64,000 nucleotides of DNA, taken from positions 1 through 64,000 of the forward strand of contig NZ_OEQK01000005.1 of the NCBI RefSeq assembly GCF_900240405.1, given 5' to 3'. Below, piece by piece: positions 8,141-17,319 of this stretch. The notes under the pieces are model-generated. The model did not search any database. It was not told the origin of the DNA and saw only the letters and a program-made list of their open reading frames with translations. Position numbers and translations under genes: made by a program. Numbering within the stretch: position 1 is the first letter of the stretch; every line of letters begins with the position of its first letter. Source of the DNA: Salirhabdus sp. Marseille-P4669. GTDB lineage: Bacteria; Bacillota; Bacilli; Bacillales; Alkalibacillaceae.

Positions 8141-8653
8141 ATGAAAATGTATAATGTAGGAAAAATTGTTAATACACATGGAATTAAAGGCGATGTTAAA
8201 GTAATACGTATCACAGACTTTGATGAACGCTTCGCTAAGGGTTCCAAGCTATTTTGGGCCTCAAAGGATGGGAGTAAGAAGTTATCTCTAGAGGTGGATG
8301 GCCATAGAAGGCATAAAAATGTAGATTTACTACATTTTAAAGGGTATGAATCCATTAATGAAGTAGAATTTTTAAAAGAAGGCACTCTACAAGTATCAGA
8401 AGAGCAATTAACAGATTTAGACGAAGGAGAATTTTACTACTACGAAATTATCGGATGCACCGTATACACGGTTCTAGGTGAGGAGCTTGGGAAAATAAAA
8501 GAAATATTAGCTCCTGGCGCAAATGATGTTTGGGTAGTGCAACGAAAAGGAAAAAAAGACCTATTAATTCCGTATATTGAAGAAGTAGTAAAAGAAGTAA
8601 ACATCGAGCAAGAGAAAGTAATTATTGATCCAATGGAAGGACTCATAGAGTAA
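8141..8653 (+). CDS. rimM: Ribosome maturation factor RimM
   Basis: RimM binds S19 and helps fold the 3' (head) domain of 16S rRNA. The 170 residues have the N-terminal RimM barrel ([27 protein letters not shown]) and a C-terminal PRC barrel ([14 protein letters not shown] through [24 protein letters not shown]). GGTAGGG precedes ATG 8141. Its TAA stop overlaps the trmD ATG (TAATG), so translational coupling is likely. Confidence 0.97.
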   Translation: MKMYNVGKIVNTHGIKGDVKVIRITDFDERFAKGSKLFWASKDGSKKLSLEVDGHRRHKNVDLLHFKGYESINEVEFLKEGTLQVSEEQLTDLDEGEFYYYEIIGCTVYTVLGEELGKIKEILAPGANDVWVVQRKGKKDLLIPYIEEVVKEVNIEQEKVIIDPMEGLIE

Positions 8654-9387
8654 TGCAAATTGATATCTTAACGTTATTCCCGGAAATGTTTGAAGGTGTT
8701 CTACAATCATCTATTTTAAAAAAAGCACAGGAACAAGGTGCGTTTACTTATGAAACGATTAACTTTCGAACATTTACGGAAAACAAACATCAAAAAGTAG
8801 ACGATTATCCATATGGTGGTGGAGCTGGAATGGTGCTATCACCACAGCCTATTTTCGATGCAGTGGAACATGTAAAAACGAAGCGTCAAACATCTCCGAG
8901 AATCATATTAATGTGTCCACAAGGAGAACAGTATACACAATCGAAAGCAGAAGAATTGGCTAAAGAAGAACATTTAATTTTTATTTGTGGCCATTACGAA
9001 GGATACGATGAAAGAATTCGTACCCATTTAGTTACAGATGAAATATCGATAGGTGATTATGTCTTAACTGGTGGCGAATTAGGGGCAATGGTCGTAATGG
9101 ATAGTGTGGTTCGACTTTTGCCGGGAGTATTAGGAAATGATGAGTCTGCTATCCAAGATTCCTTCTCTACTGGTCTATTAGAACATCCACATTATACAAG
9201 ACCACGTGATTTTAGAGGTATGAAAGTACCAGAAGTTATTACATCCGGTAACCATCAAAAAATAGAGGAATGGCGTAAAAGAGAATCTTTGAAAAGAACC
9301 TTGGAAAGGCGACCGGATTTATTAGAAAACATTACGCTAAGTGAAGAAGAAAAAAAGTGGTTAAACGAGTGGAAGAAAAATCTATGA
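8653..9387 (+). CDS. trmD: tRNA (guanine-37-N1)-methyltransferase TrmD
   Basis: TrmD methylates G37 next to the anticodon using S-adenosylmethionine and prevents +1 frameshifting. The 244 residues carry the SPOUT trefoil-knot elements [24 protein letters not shown] and [21 protein letters not shown], and the flexible catalytic region [17 protein letters not shown]. Start ATG 8653 overlaps the rimM stop; the ribosome-binding site would be GAAGGACT inside rimM. Confidence 0.98.
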   Translation: MQIDILTLFPEMFEGVLQSSILKKAQEQGAFTYETINFRTFTENKHQKVDDYPYGGGAGMVLSPQPIFDAVEHVKTKRQTSPRIILMCPQGEQYTQSKAEELAKEEHLIFICGHYEGYDERIRTHLVTDEISIGDYVLTGGELGAMVVMDSVVRLLPGVLGNDESAIQDSFSTGLLEHPHYTRPRDFRGMKVPEVITSGNHQKIEEWRKRESLKRTLERRPDLLENITLSEEEKKWLNEWKKNL

Positions 9388-9391
9388 CGTA

Positions 9392-9420
9392 TTGCATCTA
9401 GCAACCAATTATGGTATATT
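9392..9420 (+). promoter_or_regulatory. Sigma-A promoter for rplS
   Basis: TTGCAT (9392-9397), 17-base spacer, TATATT (9415-9420). It begins 5 bases after the trmD stop and gives rplS its own transcript with a leader of about 85 bases. Confidence 0.75.
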
Positions 9421-9426
9421 TACATT

Positions 9427-9510
9427 TGTGCTTAAGAGTTCTTAAGCGTTAATGACGATACTCCGCTGCTAGTTTTTAAAGCATGAGTGTTTGTTGGAAG
9501 GAGTGACAAA
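9427..9510 (+). ncRNA. Probable ribosomal L19 leader
   Basis: The rplS 5' region contains a palindromic stem GCTTAAGA/TCTTAAGC at 9430-9447 and a second paired region (ACTC with GAGT, GCT with AGC, about 9469-9488) before the ribosome-binding site. An L19 leader upstream of rplS is known in low-GC Gram-positives and thought to mediate autoregulation by L19. Assignment rests on position and pairing, not on a covariance search. Confidence 0.5.
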
Positions 9511-9513
9511 CGT

Positions 9514-9858
9514 ATGCAAGAAATTCTTAAAAAAGTAACGAGTGATCAACTGCGTACTGATCATCCTGATTTCCGTCCTGGTGACACACTTAAAGTACAC
9601 GTGAAGGTTGTTGAAGGTAACCGTGAGCGTATCCAGGTATTTGAAGGTGTAGTTATTAAGCGTCGTGGTAGTGGAATCAGCGAAACTTTCACTGTACGTA
9701 AAATATCATACGGTGTAGGTGTTGAACGTACATTCCCTGTACATTCCCCTCGAGTTGATAAGATCGAAGTATCTCGTCGTGGTAAAGTACGTCGTGCTAA
9801 GTTGTACTACCTACGTGCATTACGTGGTAAAGCAGCTCGTATTAAAGAAATTCGATAA
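9514..9858 (+). CDS. rplS: 50S ribosomal protein L19
   Basis: L19 sits at the 30S-50S interface. The 114-residue protein has family segments [54 protein letters not shown] and [15 protein letters not shown] 9514 has AAGGAGTG 8 bases upstream; an in-frame start at 9487 would place the binding site inside the gene. A strong terminator follows, so it is probably monocistronic. Confidence 0.98.
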   Translation: MQEILKKVTSDQLRTDHPDFRPGDTLKVHVKVVEGNRERIQVFEGVVIKRRGSGISETFTVRKISYGVGVERTFPVHSPRVDKIEVSRRGKVRRAKLYYLRALRGKAARIKEIR

Positions 9859-9909
9859 AAATCTAGCGTTAAGAAAAGAGCGCGTGGAGCGCTTGAAGCT
9901 AGGTAGTAA

Positions 9910-9941
9910 AAAGGAGCTTGGATTTTCAAGCTCCTTTTTTT
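9910..9941 (+). terminator. Intrinsic terminator after rplS
   Basis: AAGGAGCTTG (9911-9920), loop GATTTT, CAAGCTCCTT (9927-9936), then a T run. The stem is a perfect 10 bp. Confidence 0.9.
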
Positions 9942-10195
9942 ATCGTATAATGAACGATAAGTACTACGAAGAGAGCATTTCTTCCTGTGCAATCATTCCA
10001 ATCGAAACGATACATTTACAAGTCTTTGTATCGTATGTAAACTCGTCTTCTGTAGTCCTAAATAACGTTAGAAAAACAATATCCAATCATTTTAATTCAA
10101 ATGTGAAAAATACGATACAATAAATAGGGTAGTCTATAATAGGGTTAACATAGAGACATTTGTATGCTTGTTCGGTAAACTGCGGAGGGAAACGT
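9942..10195 (+). promoter_or_regulatory. lepB upstream region with three ACGATACA copies
   Basis: No gene is evident in this 254-base gap. ACGATACA occurs at 10007-10014, inverted at 10027-10034 (making a perfect 8-bp dyad) and again directly at 10112-10119. The last copy lies where a -35 would be for the TATAAT at 10135-10140, which has no good -35 otherwise. The pattern suggests an activator or repressor site for lepB. Confidence 0.4.
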
Positions 10196-10750
10196 ATGAC
10201 GCAAAATAAGGAATGGATTAGCTGGATTAAACTTATTCTACTAGCATTTATCGTAGCATTAGGTGTACGAACTTTCCTCGTTACGCCAACCGTTGTAGAA
10301 GGGGTTTCCATGCAGCCTACTTTACAGGACGGCGATCGAATCATAATTAATAAATTTAGTTATTTGATTAGTGAGCCTAAACGATTCGATATCATTGTCT
10401 TTCATGCTAATAAAGAGCAAAACTTTATTAAACGAATTATCGGATTGCCAGGTGAGCACATTCATTATAAAGATGAAACGTTATATGTAAATGGAGAGCC
10501 TATTAATGAAGCTTTTATAGACGATAGACTTGACTCACTTCAACCTAAAAGTCATTATACACACGATTTTAGTTTAGAAATGATCCCTGGACAAAACAAA
10601 ACAATTCCTAAAGGATATGTTTTAGTATTAGGGGACAACCGAACAAATTCCACAGATAGTCGTGAATTAGGATTAGTATCCTATGATCAAATAGTTGGCA
10701 AAGCGATAATGGTCTATTGGCCATTTGAAGATTTAGGCTCTATAAACTAA
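10196..10750 (+). CDS. lepB: Type I signal peptidase
   Basis: This enzyme removes signal peptides from exported proteins at the outer face of the membrane. The 184 residues begin with a cytoplasmic tail and one membrane helix (about 11-30), then the catalytic region: Ser38 in GVSMQPTL and Lys79 in FIKRIIGLPGE, followed by GYVLVLGDNRTNSTDSRELG. This is the small sip-type form of Bacillus. ATG 10196 has GGAGG 7-8 bases upstream; a longer frame from 10160 lacks one. It is 35 bases from rbgA. Confidence 0.96.
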   Translation: MTQNKEWISWIKLILLAFIVALGVRTFLVTPTVVEGVSMQPTLQDGDRIIINKFSYLISEPKRFDIIVFHANKEQNFIKRIIGLPGEHIHYKDETLYVNGEPINEAFIDDRLDSLQPKSHYTHDFSLEMIPGQNKTIPKGYVLVLGDNRTNSTDSRELGLVSYDQIVGKAIMVYWPFEDLGSIN

Positions 10751-10785
10751 CATACATACCTATTTTTTATAAAGGGTGATGAAAA

Positions 10786-11649
10786 TTGACAATACAATGG
10801 TTCCCTGGCCATATGGCAAAAGCCAAAAGGGAAGTTCAAGAAAAATTAAAGCTTGTAGATTTTGTGATTGAGCTAGTAGATGCAAGAGTTCCTGTATCCT
10901 CACAAAATCCTATGCTACAAGAAGTTCTTGGCCAAAAGGACAAGTTAGTACTTTTAATGAAAAAAGATTTAGCAGACCCAAAGGTAACCAAAGAATGGCA
11001 AAACTACTTTGCTGAAAAGGGCATTCAAGCAATAGCAATAAATGCCCATGAATCTAGTGATATCCAACAAATTATAAAAGAAGCAAAAGCACTTGGTGAA
11101 AAGAAATTAGAGCGACTCGTAAAGAAGGGAATAAAACCAAGACCAATACGGGCCATGATTGTTGGAATCCCGAACGTTGGAAAGTCCACGGTAATTAATC
11201 GTTTAGTGAAAAAGAAAATTGCCAAAACCGGTGATCGACCAGGTGTTACCACCAGCCAACAGTGGATTAAAGTGAAGAAGGACTTTGAATTATTAGATAC
11301 CCCAGGGATTCTATGGCCGAAATTTGAAGATAAAGAAGTGGGATACAAACTAGCTGCCATTGGCACAATTAAAGACCAAATTTTACATTTAGACGATATT
11401 GCAGTATATATATTAAAATTTATGAAGGAACATTATCCAAAACAGTTAGTAGAACGATATCATATTGATTTAGAGGAAGAAGAAATAGTAGCATGGTTTG
11501 ATGAAATAGGTAAACGACGAGGGTGCTTAGCAAGTGGAGGCATCGTTGATTACGATAAAACGTCAGAAGTTATCATACAAGACTTACGTTCTTCTAAGCT
11601 AGGCTTTGTATCATTCGATTGGCCAAAAGAGAAGGAAGAGTTGAATTAA
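10786..11649 (+). CDS. rbgA: Ribosome biogenesis GTPase RbgA (YlqF)
   Basis: RbgA is a circularly permuted GTPase that completes late 50S assembly. In the 287 residues the G4 region comes first, then G1 GIPNVGKST (127-135), PGVTTSQQW and [10 protein letters not shown], then a C-terminal helical domain. The start is TTG 10786 with AAAGGGTGAT upstream. An oddity: the G4 motif, NKxD in B. subtilis, reads MKKD here (58-61), losing the asparagine that normally recognises guanine. The rest of the protein is well conserved. Confidence 0.97.
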   Translation: MTIQWFPGHMAKAKREVQEKLKLVDFVIELVDARVPVSSQNPMLQEVLGQKDKLVLLMKKDLADPKVTKEWQNYFAEKGIQAIAINAHESSDIQQIIKEAKALGEKKLERLVKKGIKPRPIRAMIVGIPNVGKSTVINRLVKKKIAKTGDRPGVTTSQQWIKVKKDFELLDTPGILWPKFEDKEVGYKLAAIGTIKDQILHLDDIAVYILKFMKEHYPKQLVERYHIDLEEEEIVAWFDEIGKRRGCLASGGIVDYDKTSEVIIQDLRSSKLGFVSFDWPKEKEELN

Positions 11650-11681
11650 AAGGTATCTATCTGTTGGTAGATGCCTTTTCC
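11648..11681 (+). terminator. Terminator-like hairpin after rbgA
   Basis: AAAGGTATCTA and TAGATGCCTTT pair over 11 bp with one G-U, around CTGTTGG. The following T run is short (TTTTCCTTA), so termination may be partial. Confidence 0.6.
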
Positions 11682-11798
11682 TTACTGTTAAGGAATTAGG
11701 AACTATCGATAAGCAGCTTGTCTATGCTCCTGTAGAAAGACTTTGTGTTTAACAGATAGGAGAGATTGCCGATATTAATCGTATGGGGGAAGAAAAAA

Positions 11799-12566
11799 AT
11801 GAACAAAACCTTAACTATTTCACAAATAAAAGAAAAGGTTCATAATGAATCCTTTACTAATGAAGAATGGAAATCCTTTCAAATAGATGAACGAAAGGGA
11901 GTGCAAACAATCCTTAGTAGTTATCAGAAAAAGCTAGAAAAAAAAGAAAGCCTAAAGAAACACTTTTATGAAATGCTTCAGTATGAACAGAAATGTTGGA
12001 ATTCAAATATACACTATGTTGCAGGAATTGATGAAGCTGGAAGAGGTCCGCTTGCAGGTCCTGTAGTCGCAAGTGCTGTTGTAATTGATGAATCCTTTTA
12101 CATAGAAGGTTTAAATGATTCCAAGCAGTTGTCTGAGAAGAAAAGAGAGCTGTTTTTTGATCAAATTAAAGAGCAAGCAATTTCTTATGGTATTGGAATT
12201 GTAGACAATCACACTATTGATCAAATTAATATTTTTCAAGCAACGAAGCTAGCAATGAAGAAGGCGGTTGCTAGCTTATCCGAGACACCAAATGCCCTGC
12301 TCATTGATGCAGTAAAACTACCAGAGTTACCGATAAGACAGGAAGCAATTATAAAAGGAGATCAAAAGTCCATTTCTATTGCCGCTGCAAGTGTGCTTGC
12401 AAAGGTTACTAGAGATCGTATTATGAAAGAGCTCGATCAGCAATATCCGGCATATCAATTCGCTTCAAATATGGGCTATGGAACAAAGGAGCATTTGGAG
12501 GCATTGCAGAAATATGGACCTACGCCTTTTCATCGCATGTCTTTTGGACAAGTGAAGAAGGATTAA
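11799..12566 (+). CDS. rnhB: Ribonuclease HII
   Basis: RNase HII cuts RNA in RNA-DNA hybrids and starts removal of ribonucleotides misincorporated into DNA. The 255 residues match B. subtilis RnhB in length. After a helical N-terminal extension (about 1-75) comes the catalytic core with [19 protein letters not shown] (Asp and Glu of the DEDD set), [30 protein letters not shown] and [14 protein letters not shown] 11799 has GGGGGAAG upstream; the in-frame TTG 11766 has only a 3-base spacing and adds unlike sequence. ylqG follows 26 bases later. Confidence 0.97.
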   Translation: MNKTLTISQIKEKVHNESFTNEEWKSFQIDERKGVQTILSSYQKKLEKKESLKKHFYEMLQYEQKCWNSNIHYVAGIDEAGRGPLAGPVVASAVVIDESFYIEGLNDSKQLSEKKRELFFDQIKEQAISYGIGIVDNHTIDQINIFQATKLAMKKAVASLSETPNALLIDAVKLPELPIRQEAIIKGDQKSISIAAASVLAKVTRDRIMKELDQQYPAYQFASNMGYGTKEHLEALQKYGPTPFHRMSFGQVKKD

Positions 12567-12592
12567 AAACAAGTAGAGGGAGGGTTTTTTAC

Positions 12593-14179
12593 ATGAACAA
12601 TCGGGTAACACAACTGTTTCAATCTATTCGAGTTTCGCAACCAACATCTTCCCTTTCATTAAAAGTAGGGCAAATTATAACTGGTAATGTACAAAAGTTT
12701 TTGCCACAAAATAAGGCATTCATTCAAATTGGAAAAAAGACTGTCGTTGCTGAGTTGAAAAATGCCTTACAAGCGAATCAACGTTATATTTTCCAAGTAA
12801 AGCAAACAGCTCCTTATATAAATCTTCAAGTTTTGAATGAGAAGCCTGTACGTAGTCAAAAGGATAGTGTGGCGAATCTTTTACAACATTTTGGATGGAA
12901 AAGCACAGAAAAACGAGAAGGCTTCGTTTCCCAGCTACTAAAAGAAAATGTACCTATTAAAGAATCTACAATTCCAGCGGCGATCTCGCTATTGGATCGA
13001 CAGCCAGACGGAAAAAAAGCAAATGTTGTTTTATTAGAAATGTTAAAGCGGGAGCTCCCCATAACCAAATCGGTTTACCATTCTTTATATCAACGTATGT
13101 TCGAGCCACTTTCCTTTTCAAATATTGCAACCAGTCTGAATCAGTATTTGCTAGGAAATGAATCTCTAGATCATAAACAATTAAGCTCTTATTTAACGCT
13201 ATTTTCTAAAGGCGATGGCGGGACATTAAGTGAAACAGAATTAAAGAACCAAATTATAAATGATGTCAAAAATGGAAGTTCTGCTACTTTTTCTATTTTC
13301 AAAAAGGCAGGCTTTATCCAGGAAGAGGTAACCTTTTCGAATTGGAGAGAAGCCTGGACCACCTATGCTAAAGGAGAAGTTGTTAAGCATGGAAATGAGC
13401 CAGCTTCAAATGGTAATGTTAAAAGTATATTGCCACTATCCACTTTGCAAAGTATGGAAGACTTTTTCTTTGGTCTCAAGTCGTTATTACAAAGTGAGCA
13501 AGCTTTCACAAAACAAGAAAAGGCAATGATCCATGTATGGTTGCTTCAAGGGCTGTCTTCTTTAGAAAAAGCAAATCATTCAACATTGAACGAATCCTTT
13601 ATGATTAAATTAAAAGGCTTTATGTCATTAATGAATCCCGAGGGTCATAAAACCCATTCGTTACCTATGTTACTGCAGTCCGTTCTACAAGAAAGCCACA
13701 ATCCGGTCCTTAAGCAAGATGCAACTACGCTATTACAAGCTATTAACGGCATGCATTTATCAAATGTGGAACATAATGATTGGCAGCAATTTAGTGTGCA
13801 GTTGCCTGGACAGCTATTTGGCTTGAAGAAAGACGTATTTACAGACTTTGAAGGAAAGAAAGATCCGAATGGAAAGGTAAATGTTAACCACTGTAGAATC
13901 ATGTTTTATTTAGACTTGGAATTCCTAAACGAAGTAGTAATGGATATGAAGGTGCAAAATCGAATCGTTACGTTAACGGTTTTTCAAAGTAATCCAGATA
14001 TGCTAAGACCAATTGTTAATCTATTGCAACCAAAATTAATAGAGACTTTAAAAGATATGGATTATAAAGTTTCTTCCATCCATGTAAAGGATTTAAATCA
14101 AAACAGTACACCATATCCTAATGAAAAGCCATCACATTCATTGACTCATTTTGCAAAAGGAGTGGATTTACAAGTATGA
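12593..14179 (+). CDS. ylqG: YlqG, large protein with a FliK-like C-terminal region
   Basis: This 528-residue protein occupies the place of B. subtilis ylqG, function unestablished. Three parts are visible: an N-terminal region with a small beta-barrel look (about 22-85; VGQIITGNVQKFLP, FIQIGKKTVVAEL), a long helical middle, and a C-terminal segment (about 425-505; RIMFYLDLEFLNEVVMDMK, NRIVTLTVF, QPKLIETLKDMDY) whose strand-strand-helix pattern resembles the hook-length control domain of FliK. That resemblance is my reading, unverified by search. Its stop overlaps the ylqH start (ATGA), and ylqH resembles the partner of FliK, so the pair may act together. Confidence 0.8.
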   Translation: MNNRVTQLFQSIRVSQPTSSLSLKVGQIITGNVQKFLPQNKAFIQIGKKTVVAELKNALQANQRYIFQVKQTAPYINLQVLNEKPVRSQKDSVANLLQHFGWKSTEKREGFVSQLLKENVPIKESTIPAAISLLDRQPDGKKANVVLLEMLKRELPITKSVYHSLYQRMFEPLSFSNIATSLNQYLLGNESLDHKQLSSYLTLFSKGDGGTLSETELKNQIINDVKNGSSATFSIFKKAGFIQEEVTFSNWREAWTTYAKGEVVKHGNEPASNGNVKSILPLSTLQSMEDFFFGLKSLLQSEQAFTKQEKAMIHVWLLQGLSSLEKANHSTLNESFMIKLKGFMSLMNPEGHKTHSLPMLLQSVLQESHNPVLKQDATTLLQAINGMHLSNVEHNDWQQFSVQLPGQLFGLKKDVFTDFEGKKDPNGKVNVNHCRIMFYLDLEFLNEVVMDMKVQNRIVTLTVFQSNPDMLRPIVNLLQPKLIETLKDMDYKVSSIHVKDLNQNSTPYPNEKPSHSLTHFAKGVDLQV

Positions 14180-14469
14180 AGGATGATAAAAAAAGAAAGA
14201 AAGCTGTTGCACTGTCCTATAATACAGAAAAAGATCATGCTCCAAAGGTAACAGCAACAGGTAAGGGACTGGTTGCAGATACCATTTTAGCAAGAGGGAA
14301 TGAGCATAATGTTCCAATATACGAGGACGCTTCATTAGTAGAATTGTTAAGTAAGCTATCTATAAATGATTCTATTCCTGAACAATTATATAGTGCAGTT
14401 GCTGAAGTATTTGCATTTATATATGAAGCAGATCAAATATATCATAAAAAAACAGCAAATAAGGGCTAG
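14176..14469 (+). CDS. ylqH: YlqH, stand-alone FlhB C-terminal-like protein
   Basis: The 97 residues align by eye with the cytoplasmic domain of FlhB after its autocleavage site: KKAVALSYNTEKDHAPKVTATGKG matches YSIAIKYSEDKFDAPYVVAKG in FlhB of this window, and PEQLYSAVAEVFAFIYEAD matches HEEFYQAVAEVLAYVYRME. There are no membrane helices and no NPTH cleavage motif, so it resembles the already cleaved fragment. Stand-alone FlhB C-terminal homologs are known, for example in Helicobacter. It is translationally coupled to ylqG by an ATGA overlap. Confidence 0.88.
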   Translation: MKDDKKRKKAVALSYNTEKDHAPKVTATGKGLVADTILARGNEHNVPIYEDASLVELLSKLSINDSIPEQLYSAVAEVFAFIYEADQIYHKKTANKG

Positions 14470-14536
14470 TTTTATCATCGTTTTATGGTATGATTCAGTG
14501 AAAGAATGTATATAAGTAATGGAGGGGGAATTGCTA

Positions 14537-14965
14537 GTGAAATGGATTAGAAGATTACTTATTTTTGTCATTTTGATTGGAGCTATCGGATATGGTGTTT
14601 ATCATTTCGGTACAAAAATTGCTGCAGAAAAGATAATGGATTATTATGTTGAAGAACTAGCATCTAGTCCTGTTATGAACGACGTGAAAGAAAAAATTAA
14701 TAGTAACCCACAAATACAAGAGTTTCTTAATGAGGGCGCTAATATTGATGAAAGTGTGTTGCCATTTACGACAAAGGAAGAAGCGGCTAAGGAGCTTGTT
14801 TCGAAATTTGGTGCTTCTGAAATCGTAGACATTGTGACAGATGTATCGGATGGCGTATCAGAACAAGAGCAGTTAGAATTGTTGCAAAAGGTGGAGGGGA
14901 AACTTTCCGAAGAAGAATTACTAGCGTTACAGGTTATTGCCTATAAAGAATTGAATAACCAATAA
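14537..14965 (+). CDS. Membrane-anchored hypothetical protein
   Basis: I do not recognise the family. The 142 residues start with a basic tip (MKWIRR) and one membrane helix (about 7-26), followed by an acidic helical region outside the membrane, with [21 protein letters not shown] near the end. GTG 14537 is chosen because GGAGGGGG at 14521-14528 is an excellent binding site 8 bases upstream; TTG 14531 is possible, and ATG 14519 is excluded since it overlaps that site. A strong terminator follows, so it closes the rnhB-ylqG-ylqH group. Confidence 0.75.
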   Translation: MKWIRRLLIFVILIGAIGYGVYHFGTKIAAEKIMDYYVEELASSPVMNDVKEKINSNPQIQEFLNEGANIDESVLPFTTKEEAAKELVSKFGASEIVDIVTDVSDGVSEQEQLELLQKVEGKLSEEELLALQVIAYKELNNQ

Positions 14966-14977
14966 TATCAATATACT

Positions 14978-15011
14978 ATTACCACCAATTAAGCTTGGTG
15001 GTAATTTTTTT
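14978..15011 (+). terminator. Intrinsic terminator before sucC
   Basis: ATTACCACCAA (14978-14988), loop TTAAGC, TTGGTGGTAAT (14995-15005), then a T run. Perfect 11-bp stem. Confidence 0.9.
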
Positions 15012-15041
15012 AATTTTCGGGAGAGAATTCGTGTCCCTCCG

Positions 15042-15070
15042 TTGTTATTTTATTCTATTAGTTTTATAAT
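15042..15070 (+). promoter_or_regulatory. Sigma-A promoter for sucCD
   Basis: TTGTTA (15042-15047), 17 bases, TATAAT (15065-15070). It lies just after the terminator and would give a leader of about 65 bases. Confidence 0.75.
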
Positions 15071-15143
15071 GAGTAAGTGTGGACAATTTCCTACATTATT
15101 TTATAAAAACAAAAGCACGGAATACTTGATGGGAGGATGGAAG

Positions 15144-16304
15144 ATGAATATTCACGAGTATCAAGGGAAAGAAATTTTACGAAAATATGGCGTAGCTGTT
15201 CCCAATGGTCGTGTCGCTTTTACTGTAGATGAAGCTGTTGAGGCTGCAAAAGCTTTAGGTTCTGAAGTTTCTGTAGTGAAAGCACAAATCCATGCAGGTG
15301 GACGCGGTAAAGCTGGCGGTGTTAAAGTTGCGAAAAACCTTGATGAAGTACGTACATACGCGGAAGAAATACTTGGTAAGACTTTAGTAACACACCAAAC
15401 TGGTCCTGAAGGTAAGGAAGTTAAACGCTTGCTTATTGAAGAAGGCTGCGATATTAAAAAAGAATACTATGTTGGTGTTGTATTAGACCGCGCTACATCT
15501 CGCGTTGTTATGATGGCATCCGAAGAGGGTGGAACAGAGATTGAAGAAGTAGCTGCAGAAACTCCGGAGAAAATCTTTAAAGAGGTTATCGATCCGGTTA
15601 CTGGTTTAATGCCTTATCAAGCTAGAAGATTAGCATTTAATATAAATATTCCAAAAGAACTAGTTTCGAAAGCGGTTAAATTTATGATGGGTCTTTACCA
15701 AGTATTTGTAGAAAAGGATTGCTCCATCGCAGAAATCAACCCGTTAGTAACAACTGGTGATGGGAATGTTATGGCTTTAGATGCGAAGCTTAACTTTGAT
15801 GATAATGCATTATATCGCCAAAAGGATATTCTAGAATACCGTGATTTAGATGAAGAAGATCCAAAAGAAATTGAAGCTTCTAAATATGACCTTAGCTATG
15901 TTGCTTTAGATGGTAACATCGGATGTATGGTTAATGGAGCAGGTCTTGCAATGTCTACAATGGACATTATTAAGCATTATGGCGGTGAGCCGGCAAACTT
16001 CCTTGATGTTGGGGGCGGCGCGACTGCAGAAAAGGTTACAGAAGCATTTAAAATTATTCTTTCTGATAAAAATGTAAAAGGTATCTTCGTTAACATTTTT
16101 GGTGGCATCATGAAGTGTGATGTTATTGCTGAAGGTGTTGTAGCTGCTACGAAGGAAGTAGGTCTTGAACTTCCACTAGTTGTTCGTTTAGAAGGTACAA
16201 ATGTTGATAAAGGTAAAGAAATCTTAAAAGAATCTGGACTTGCAATTACACCAGCTGATTCTATGGCAGACGGTGCACAAAAAATTGTAGAACTTGTGAA
16301 ATAA
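15144..16304 (+). CDS. sucC: Succinyl-CoA synthetase beta subunit
   Basis: SucC is the ADP-forming beta subunit, which holds the nucleotide-binding ATP-grasp domain of this TCA cycle enzyme. The 386 residues start [22 protein letters not shown], with [14 protein letters not shown] (about 46), [24 protein letters not shown] and the CoA-ligase region with GGGAT and [18 protein letters not shown] 15144 has GGGAGG at 15131-15136; a longer frame from 15042 begins on the promoter and is rejected. sucD follows 23 bases later. Confidence 0.98.
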   Translation: MNIHEYQGKEILRKYGVAVPNGRVAFTVDEAVEAAKALGSEVSVVKAQIHAGGRGKAGGVKVAKNLDEVRTYAEEILGKTLVTHQTGPEGKEVKRLLIEEGCDIKKEYYVGVVLDRATSRVVMMASEEGGTEIEEVAAETPEKIFKEVIDPVTGLMPYQARRLAFNINIPKELVSKAVKFMMGLYQVFVEKDCSIAEINPLVTTGDGNVMALDAKLNFDDNALYRQKDILEYRDLDEEDPKEIEASKYDLSYVALDGNIGCMVNGAGLAMSTMDIIKHYGGEPANFLDVGGGATAEKVTEAFKIILSDKNVKGIFVNIFGGIMKCDVIAEGVVAATKEVGLELPLVVRLEGTNVDKGKEILKESGLAITPADSMADGAQKIVELVK

Positions 16305-16327
16305 TTTTACAGAAAGGCGGGGTAAGG

Positions 16328-17230
16328 ATGAGTGTGTTTATTAATAAAGACACAAAAGTAATTGTTCAAGGTATTACTGGGTCTACAGCCCTTTTCCATA
16401 CAAAGCAAATGCTTGAGTACGGCACAAAGATTGTAGGGGGAACTTCACCTGGTAAAGGTGGTCAAGAAGTAGAAGGTGTACCTGTATTTAATACAGTTCA
16501 AGAGGCTGTAGAAGCTACAGGAGCTACTGCATCTGTCATTTATGTTCCTGCTCCATTTGCAGCTGATGCTATTGTGGAAGCGGTTGATGCGGAATTGGAT
16601 TTAGCAATTTGTATTACGGAGCATATTCCAGTAATGGATATGGTTAAAGTAAAACGTTACATGGAAGGCAAGAAAACACGCTTAGTTGGACCAAACTGTC
16701 CTGGTGTTATTACAGCAGACGAATGTAAAATTGGTATTATGCCTGGATACATTCATACAAAAGGTCACGTAGGTGTTGTATCCCGTTCCGGTACATTAAC
16801 ATATGAGGCAGTACATCAATTAACAACTGCTGGAATCGGCCAAACTACAGCTGTAGGAATTGGTGGAGATCCAGTTAATGGAACAAACTTCATTGATGTA
16901 TTAAAGGCATTTAATGAAGACCCAGAAACAGAAGCTGTTATTATGATTGGTGAAATTGGTGGTACAGCTGAGGAAGAAGCTGCGGAATGGGTTAAAGCGA
17001 ATATGACAAAACCGGTTGTAGGATTTATTGGCGGTGCCACTGCCCCTCCAGGAAAACGTATGGGTCATGCTGGTGCGATTATTTCTGGTGGTAAAGGTAC
17101 TGCTGAAGAAAAAATTCGTGTCATGAATGAATGCGGAATTAAAGTTGCAGAAACTCCGTCCGTAATGGGAGAAACTTTAATTAGCGTACTAAAAGAAAAA
17201 GGTTTATACGATAAGTGTAAAACACATTAA
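16328..17230 (+). CDS. sucD: Succinyl-CoA synthetase alpha subunit
   Basis: SucD binds CoA and carries the phosphorylated histidine. The 300 residues have the N-terminal CoA-binding Rossmann part ([18 protein letters not shown]), GPNCPGVI, and the active His247 in [17 protein letters not shown]. Length matches the family. It forms a two-gene operon with sucC, ended by a strong terminator. Confidence 0.98.
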   Translation: MSVFINKDTKVIVQGITGSTALFHTKQMLEYGTKIVGGTSPGKGGQEVEGVPVFNTVQEAVEATGATASVIYVPAPFAADAIVEAVDAELDLAICITEHIPVMDMVKVKRYMEGKKTRLVGPNCPGVITADECKIGIMPGYIHTKGHVGVVSRSGTLTYEAVHQLTTAGIGQTTAVGIGGDPVNGTNFIDVLKAFNEDPETEAVIMIGEIGGTAEEEAAEWVKANMTKPVVGFIGGATAPPGKRMGHAGAIISGGKGTAEEKIRVMNECGIKVAETPSVMGETLISVLKEKGLYDKCKTH

Positions 17231-17244
17231 TATAAAACTAGAGG

Positions 17245-17277
17245 AGCTCTCTTATCGTTTGATAAGAGAGCTTTTTT
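17245..17277 (+). terminator. Intrinsic terminator after sucD
   Basis: AGCTCTCTTATC (17245-17256), loop GTTT, GATAAGAGAGCT (17261-17272), then TTTTT. Perfect 12-bp stem. Confidence 0.95.
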
Positions 17278-17319
17278 AATAGAATTACAATTCAATAAAA
17301 ACTAGAAAGGAATGAATCC

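Noticed and set aside
9719-10123. A plus-strand open frame of 134 codons overlapping the end of rplS
   Set aside because: It runs through rplS in another frame, crosses a strong terminator and has no ribosome-binding site or recognisable domain.
14519-14536. ATG 14519 as start of the membrane-anchored hypothetical
   Set aside because: The ATG overlaps the GGAGGGGG ribosome-binding site, which fits GTG 14537.
15042-15143. Longer N terminus for sucC
   Set aside because: It begins exactly on a good -35 hexamer; [10 protein letters not shown] at 15144 is the family start.
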